Source: Dermanyssus gallinae (taxonomy: Eukaryota; Arthropoda; Arachnida; Mesostigmata; Dermanyssidae). Taken from it: a DNA stretch of 64,000 bases. Below are positions 58,660 through 64,000 of the stretch, piece after piece. Each line of letters starts with the position of its first letter. Position 1 is the stretch's first letter. The DNA lies in NCBI GenBank assembly GCA_003439945.1, contig QVRM01001090.1:26001-90000 (forward strand). Direction: 5' to 3'. Position numbers and translations under genes: made by a program. The notes under the pieces were generated by a model that had not been told where the DNA came from, made no database searches, and saw only the letters and a program-made list of their open reading frames with translations.

Positions 58660-58820
58660 TGTGTGTCTTCCCATACATAATGGGCTTCAACTACGACAAC
58701 ATTGAGATCAGGCTCATCATTAACGGAAATCTCGTGCACAACATGGCGATGCCCAAACTGAAGCTAATCACGTCAAAGAGCGACATCTTCTTCGCTTCTA
58801 CAGCGCCTGAATTCTTTCAG
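58660..58820 (+). CDS. GARNL3: GARNL3-like gene, visible exon 15 (end of CNH domain)
   Basis: Two bases complete a Val codon, then 53 codons: CVFPYIMGFNYDNIEIRLII, NGNLVHNMAMPKLKLITSKS, DIFFASTAPEFFQ. VCxFPYxxxFxxDxxEIRLxxNGNLVH, PxLxLxxSxSDIxFxxTA are the signature end of the CNH domain in GARNL3. The acceptor is TCAACAG and the donor GTAATA, the weakest donor of the gene. The exon ends in phase 0. Confidence 0.95.
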
Positions 58821-60523
58821 GTAATAAGAAAATTAGAGCAATGTTAGCTACACCACGACCCACAAGCCATATCTAACTTATTTTACTGCACCCACCAGAA
58901 AACGACGCAATAAATGATTATTATGCAGGAGCAAATACGACCATTGCTCGCCGCGCCAGTTACCTTTAGGCTAGAAAGATTCATAAACAATGATTATTTT
59001 AAGCTCATTTTCAAGGTTTCCGTTTAATAAACACGTCCTTAAATACAACTGCCCAAACTGGCTTGTCTGGTATCTGCAAGGTGGAGGTCACACACGTGTT
59101 TCATATTTTCTGTACTAATTTATTTTTAGCCCTCCGCAATATTAATCGGTTTTCGTCCTCCGTCGTACTATCCTCGCTTTATTCATTTCCAAAAGCCGCA
59201 AACGCATTCTCGGGGTATTTTTATTGCGCTATAGCCAGTGATCTGTCCCTTTTCAGTCAAAAGCGATGGCCTTTTTCTAGAAAAAAGCGTTTAATTTTCG
59301 ACAGAAGCGACATGAGCAAGATAATATTTTGACCTTTTAGCTTAATTTTAGTTTATTACTACCTCCTGACCTCAAATATTCCTTTCTTCGGTCTTTCTGC
59401 CAAGCATTCTGATTTTGACGAGCAGAGTGTGTCACCCACTTATCTGTCCCTCTTGACATCGCTATACTTCAGTGTGCAGTCTACTCTATAGAAGAGCACA
59501 CCCTACATGGCTCCTTCGATTTTAATATATGATCGTCCTCCAAATACGAGTACGTCTATTCTCGATTATAATGTTTTTCACAAATTTCACATTTCTCGTT
59601 CCCGTTGTGCATTAGTCTCACTGTTCTTCACAATCTTACGTACTTCACTCATTTCAAATAACATAAAAAAAATAGACTTGTTGACCTTGGACAACCCAGC
59701 AGGCGTGCCTCGCGTGATTTACTACTACCTTCGCGTAATATAATATTGTTGTTACTCGTAACTCATCGCGTCGACGAGACAATATCGAGCACGGGAAAGA
59801 GGTCGTCTACTTGTATGGGACGTTACCGTGTCGTGTACATTGGCCAGGAGCTACGTCGCTCGAACAAGCCAGAAAGCTGGCGCTTCTGCTTGTCTTGCGG
59901 AGGACCGCAAGTTAGCGAAATACAGAGAACTCAATCCGCAGTTTATCGTCCAGCCAATTGCCATAGAAACTTACGGACCCATGGGTGAAGAAACGTCAAA
60001 ATTTTTCAAGGAGCTTGGAAAAAGACTGAACGCAGTCACAAGGGATCCTCGTTCTGGAGAGTTCCTACTGCAGCGAGTATCGATCGAGCTTCAGCGGGGA
60101 AACGCGGCGTCAGTCGAAGGGTCCCTTCCCTCCGCCGAAGGGTTCCCTGAGATCCCGTAGGAATAGAGACGTTCCTAATACTATGTTGATTAAATAAATA
60201 AATTGTAAAAAAGTTCGATATCGAGCACGCGTACCACAAGGATACAAACAGGCAGCGACGCAATATACGTCTTTTTTTGTTGCTTCGAAGTGCGATAGCG
60301 CTTAATCATGAGAATAATAATAATACTAATACTAATACTGAAACGAATGCTACTAGTGACGTCAGGTATATAGTCAAATATTGATCTGGCACTGCGTCGG
60401 CGTTACGAGCGACGACGCGCGCAAAAGCACGTTGACGTTCTGTGAACGCATGCACGCACCTTCCACCACAATCAGCAGCAAATAACAAACGGGTCGACAC
60501 GGCTTTCTCCGATCGATCGGCAG
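58821..60523 (+). other. Intron 15 of GARNL3-like gene
   Basis: A 1.7-kb intron. It contains a retrotransposon C-terminal fragment and an ATA-rich run near 60,310. The first 900 bases are AT-rich, with no certain element. Confidence 0.85.
59770..60160 (+). pseudogene. C-terminal fragment of a non-LTR retrotransposon (nuclease-like tail), copy 2
   Basis: The open frame reads GRLLVWDVTVSCTLARSYVA, then AEDRKLAKYRELNPQFIVQP, IAIETYGPMGEETSKFFKEL, GKRLNAVTRDPRSGEFLLQR and VSIELQRGNAASVEGSL. It shares the WDxTVSCT, AEDRKxxKY and PIAxE blocks with copy 1 and extends further, reaching the GNAAS ending usual for this family. No stop interrupts about 130 codons, and the remains of a polyA-like AT-rich tail follow. 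The reverse transcriptase part is absent. The family name is not known to me; nuclease-like nature is inference. Confidence 0.6.
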
Positions 60524-60668
60524 GTGCGTAAGGATCGAGTGCGAGATGACCCGGCCGCCACGCAGCTCATCCAGCAAGGTCAGCAGTTCACGTTCAACAA
60601 CAACCTGAGCGCGCTCAAGTCGGACACCGCCAGAGATCCGTCCGTGTCACCACCCTCATCACCGCATT
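60524..60668 (+). CDS. GARNL3: GARNL3-like gene, visible exon 16 (C-terminal tail)
   Basis: The exon encodes 48 codons and one base: VRKDRVRDDPAATQLIQQGQ, QFTFNNNLSALKSDTARDPS and VSPPSSPH. The tail is less conserved, and the assignment rests on position, clean splice sites, phase agreement with exon 17 and the Ser/Pro-rich end comparable to the SPQTPPG region of human GARNL3. Donor choice: GTACGT is used here because the overlapping GTGAGC four bases later would give a stop (TAG) at the start of exon 17. Confidence 0.8.
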
Positions 60669-61605
60669 GTACGTGAGCTACGTTTGCATATATCGCTCTA
60701 TATCGCCTGTTGTTGCAGTGTAGGTATCAACCACAATGATTATTGCAATTGTACTGCTGCTGCTGTTGTTGCTGCTGCTGCTGGTGCGGTCGCCGCCCCC
60801 GCGAATGCCCAGTAAGGGGGAACAGGGAGGTAGGTGCAGTCGGAGAGGTGAGCCGGAAAAGGGCGTCTGGGGATGTCGAGCTTCGACCGACACTGGGGGG
60901 GGGCATCGAACACAGGTGATGAGCCGCTTCGTCTCGTCTACGCGACTATGCTACTGGCCGCAAATTGTCTTCTTGATTGCATCACCGAACCGTCGCAGGC
61001 AGTCAGTCTACGCGTAATATAGCGGAGTGCTCCAATAAGAGGTTCGATCAACCATTGGAGCATTAACCAACATCACCAGCCTTGCAGCTACGGCTAATCA
61101 GCACCCCCATAACACCCCACGTTACCCCACCCCACCCCCTGCCGAACCCGCTGCATAGATGAATCGAAAAAGGGAAACGGTCTGCGCGAGCTCACGTTGA
61201 CGGGAACAACGCATTTAGCACATACATAGAACCTTCCGTCTATGCTGGGTAGCCCGCCAAAATTTGTCTGGATTTAGCTGACGCACCCTGTACGTGCGCT
61301 GGCCGCTGGCTTCTGGCTCACGTTGACCTCTCGCGCTGATTGGCTTGCCTTGTTGGTGGCACCTATGCTATGAAACAGTACCATCGTCATCAGCATCATC
61401 ATCTGTTGAGCAAGGGCAATTCGTACCTTTCGATGTTTTTGTTGTTTCCGTCGACGTCGTACTGGTGACTGCCTGTGTATATATGTTGTGCCTTGTGCGT
61501 CGCAGTGAGCATTCACTCACTCTGCCCGGCAACGTCAATGGCTCAGTAGCATTAGGATAGAAGGGGCTTTGCGTAGGTCGGTCAGCGTTGTCTGTGTCGT
61601 AGTGG

Positions 61606-61690
61606 TAGTAGTAGTAGTAGTAGTTGTCGTTGTTGTTGTTGTTGTTGTTTTTGTTGCCATTGTTGTTGTTGTTGATGTTGTCTTTGTTGT
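61606..61690 (+). repeat. (GTA)n-(TTG)n tract
   Basis: GTAGTAGTAGTAG passes into TTGTTGTTGTTG on the sense strand. Confidence 0.92.
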
Positions 61691-62547
61691 TTATTTATAT
61701 CTGCCCGGGTAGACCGTTTCTAAGTTGCTATAAATTGACATCTATTGTCAAAGAAACCGCGGACAAAAGGAGCGCCGACAAGTTCTGCGTGCAAGTTCTT
61801 CGTCTGTTCGCCGCCGTTCAGCCGGCAGCCGAGGATGAAACTCTAGCAAGTTGGTCTGGAGCGGGCTGATCGGGCTGTTGCCGCCTTCACTATCAGTAGC
61901 AATGCAATAATGTGCATTTGCAAGGAAGGTCTCGTGACGGCGTGCCGTTAACCAACCACACCAACCAGCCTCGTCACACCAAACACATCGTTGGTCTGTC
62001 CTTAATCTCTCCATCCTGCGAACGCAGCGGCGCACACCATGTTAGTTGCCCTGCGCGCGCCTCTGACCGTGTGGATGCGGGACCAAACGACGCCTCCTTT
62101 TCCCAACCCCCGCCCCCCCACGGACTGTTGACGCCTGCCCGCTCATTTTTTTATGAGGCTGCCTTTGTCATCCACGTCATGCCATGGGTTTCGGTGCAGG
62201 GGATCGCGTCCATCACTAGTTGTTACACGTAGCAGCGACGTTGCGGGAACACGTCGACGGAATTAGTTCGCCTGCATGCCCGTGTCGTTGCTCAACGTAC
62301 GAATCAACTAAGCTCGTTCACTGTCGTTCACTCCTACCAAGCGCTATTGGACGCCATAGATGCGTCTATAGTGCCGGGGTGGGAGCTACATCTGCACATA
62401 GCTGTTCGCTACACGGGGGCGTCTGTATATCGTAGGCGCTCATATACTTGCGTACGAAAGGACCATACCAATTTACCGATGCATGCATATGTTGTATGCC
62501 CCTTCAAGTGCATGTATTTATATGAGCCTACGTTGCGTAGGATTACA

Positions 62548-62550
<3 letters not shown>

Positions 62551-62642
<92 letters not shown>
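62551..62642. repeat. (TA)n microsatellite, 92 bp
   Basis: A TA array with TTTA and TTA interruptions. Confidence 0.96.
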
Positions 62643-62646
<4 letters not shown>

Positions 62647-63366
62647 CGTAGGTCTTAGAGCCAGTGGTAGGATGTTTACGGAAGATGTTCGGTCCCCCGG
62701 AATCGGGGTAGTAGGCTAAACCTATTCCATCGTCCCGAAAGAGAGAGGCCCGGATTACTGCACGCGCTGCGTGACGCCAAAACGTTCTTGGATAGCTAAG
62801 AACTGAGGTCGGGTGAATGTTCCACGTTGCTTGAGAGAACTAATTAGCTAATCCATTAGGGGCGGGCGAGTCAGCTCCGAGGCTTGAAACCGAGCGTACA
62901 TACATGCTATATTGTATGTATCAGCAAGTTAACTCTTGTTTAGTACGTTTGCCGATACATCGAAATGCGTAAGAAGCAGCCGTTTTTCTGCACGCACACT
63001 TCCACACATGTCGACAAAATATGAGAGGTCTTTAGATTATCGTAGCCACAACATGCTCCTCTAATTGACAGGTTTCCGCTATGCTTGCATACGCGAGATA
63101 CTGTATTATGTCTGCCTGACGTCGTTGAGTGGGTAAATGACATCGGCGGGCATCTAAACAGGAGACTTCATGCTCTCCAGTTCATGGCAGGTGAAACCCT
63201 AACTCGAGGAGTGTATCAATGTCATTCATGGCCAGACGGCAGAGTTCTATAAGGCCATATGTTGAGTGTGTCGGCCGCTATCTAGGTCATCTGTATTGGT
63301 ACTGGTATTAGTAGCAGAAGATGTCCATATTGATCAAACAAATAACTGCAGATGTAGACATGCAGA

Positions 63367-63398
63367 TCTCTCTCTCTCTCTCTCCCTATATATATATA

Positions 63399-63442
<44 letters not shown>
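63367..63442. repeat. (CT)n-(TA)n compound microsatellite
   Basis: A CT run of about 16 bases passes into 55 bases of TA with one TTA phase shift. Confidence 0.95.
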
Positions 63443-63444
<2 letters not shown>

Positions 63445-63551
63445 GCACGTGCTGCTTTGCGCGCAAACGAAGAAGCTTAGATACTATTAGAGGTATGTAT
63501 ACATACGTACACACATCTAGTTTAATACACGCACAGTGTACAGTGTTGCCT

Positions 63552-63555
<4 letters not shown>

Positions 63556-63587
<32 letters not shown>

Positions 63588-63606
63588 TTTTTTTTTATAT
63601 ATATAC
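63556..63606. repeat. (TA)n-(T)n-(TA)n tract
   Basis: Two TA arrays flank a T run of about nine bases. Confidence 0.94.
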
Positions 63607-63627
63607 AGTCACGTATTATCCGTCGCT

Positions 63628-63760
63628 GTAGTTGTCGTTGTTATTGTTGTTGCGGTTATTGCTGCTGTGCGCGTTTTCACTGACTGGCTGTTTTTGCTGT
63701 TGTTGTTGTTGTTGTTGTCCTTGTTGCTGTTGCTGCTGTTCTTTGCTGTGTTTTTTTTTG
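63628..63760 (+). repeat. TTG-rich tract upstream of exon 17
   Basis: Imperfect TTG/GCT triplets ending about 40 bases before the acceptor, similar in kind to the tract before exon 12. Confidence 0.88.
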
Positions 63761-63802
63761 CTTTTTTGTGGGCGTCGTTTGCGACGTACAATACAGCTAC
63801 AG

Positions 63803-64000
63803 GTAGTACTGGTTCAAACGGTTGCGTCGACGGCAGCGTACCTGCTGGAGGCAGCACTGGACCGAAACCGTTGCGTATCTATCGGATTTCGTTCAGCTGT
63901 CTCACCGGCAGCGCGTCTCCCTGCGAAAGACGCTGTCCCACACCGTCGCTTTTGTCGCCAGCCGGTGGCGGCTTCATGTCGTCGTCGACGACGACATCCA
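63803..64000 (+). CDS. GARNL3: GARNL3-like gene, visible exon 17 (C-terminal tail, cut by window end)
   Basis: Two bases complete a Cys codon and the frame stays open to the window end: STGSNGCVDGSVPAGGSTGP, KPLRIYRISFSCLTGSASPC, then CPTPSLLSPAGGGF. KPLRIYRISFSCLTG aligns loosely with the KNLYKIPLRNLVGRS segment of human GARNL3, followed by Ser/Pro-rich sequence. The acceptor is GCTACAG. A second acceptor six bases upstream (ATACAG) is also in frame and would add two residues. The end of the exon and the stop codon lie beyond the window. Confidence 0.75.

Larger units (their letters stand above)
60669..63802 (+). other. Intron 16 of GARNL3-like gene
   Basis: A 3.1-kb intron with a CTG/TTG stretch near 60.76 kb, another TTG tract at 61.6-61.7 kb, and several large TA arrays. 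A TTG tract lies just before the acceptor. No transposon signature was seen. Confidence 0.82.

Noticed and set aside
59570..59690. Possible further mariner C-terminal scrap
   Set aside because: Weak resemblance to the C-terminal part of M2 over about 40 bases only.

Overview
The window looks like a piece of an arthropod nuclear genome. It has a spliced animal gene with GT-AG introns, mariner transposons, an R1-type LINE, tRNA-derived SINEs and very many simple repeats. A chelicerate or mite is possible, but the sequence alone does not fix the taxon. I see no bacterial genes, operons, CRISPR arrays, rRNA genes or functional tRNA genes.

One host gene runs on the + strand across nearly the whole window. 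I recognise it as the orthologue of GARNL3 (GTPase-activating Rap/Ran-GAP domain-like protein 3). Seventeen consecutive exons join in frame with no stop and encode about 834 residues: the N-terminal flank of the GAP domain, the RapGAP domain (exons 3-8, with the catalytic-type asparagine in exon 6), a linker (exon 9), the citron-homology CNH domain (exons 10-15) and the start of a Ser/Pro-rich tail (exons 16-17). The first exon(s) lie left of the window and the C-terminus lies right of it.

The rest is intron, filled with mobile DNA and repeats. Intron 1 (5.2 kb) holds a truncated SINE and a decayed mariner. Intron 2 (10.4 kb) holds another decayed mariner, a 43-bp minisatellite, a CAA-rich block of about 1.6 kb, a nearly intact mariner and a R1-like LINE fragment. 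Intron 3 (13.7 kb) holds a tRNA-SINE, a 5'-truncated R1-like LINE whose remaining reading frame is open, and a second SINE family. Intron 12 (6.1 kb) holds a TAA array, a retrotransposon C-terminal fragment, a SINE inside another repeat, a hairpin and a decayed mariner. Introns 13 and 15 hold further retrotransposon scraps.

About 28 (TA)n arrays are spread over the window, roughly one per 2 kb. Several retroelements (the LINE, one SINE-A copy, one SINE-B copy) have (TA)n on both sides. This suggests that retrotransposition here targets TA microsatellites, and it is the pattern I find most worth following up. Other points are foldback structures in introns 8, 10 and 12, a G-quadruplex-like tract just after the exon 8 donor, and TTG-rich tracts next to several splice sites.
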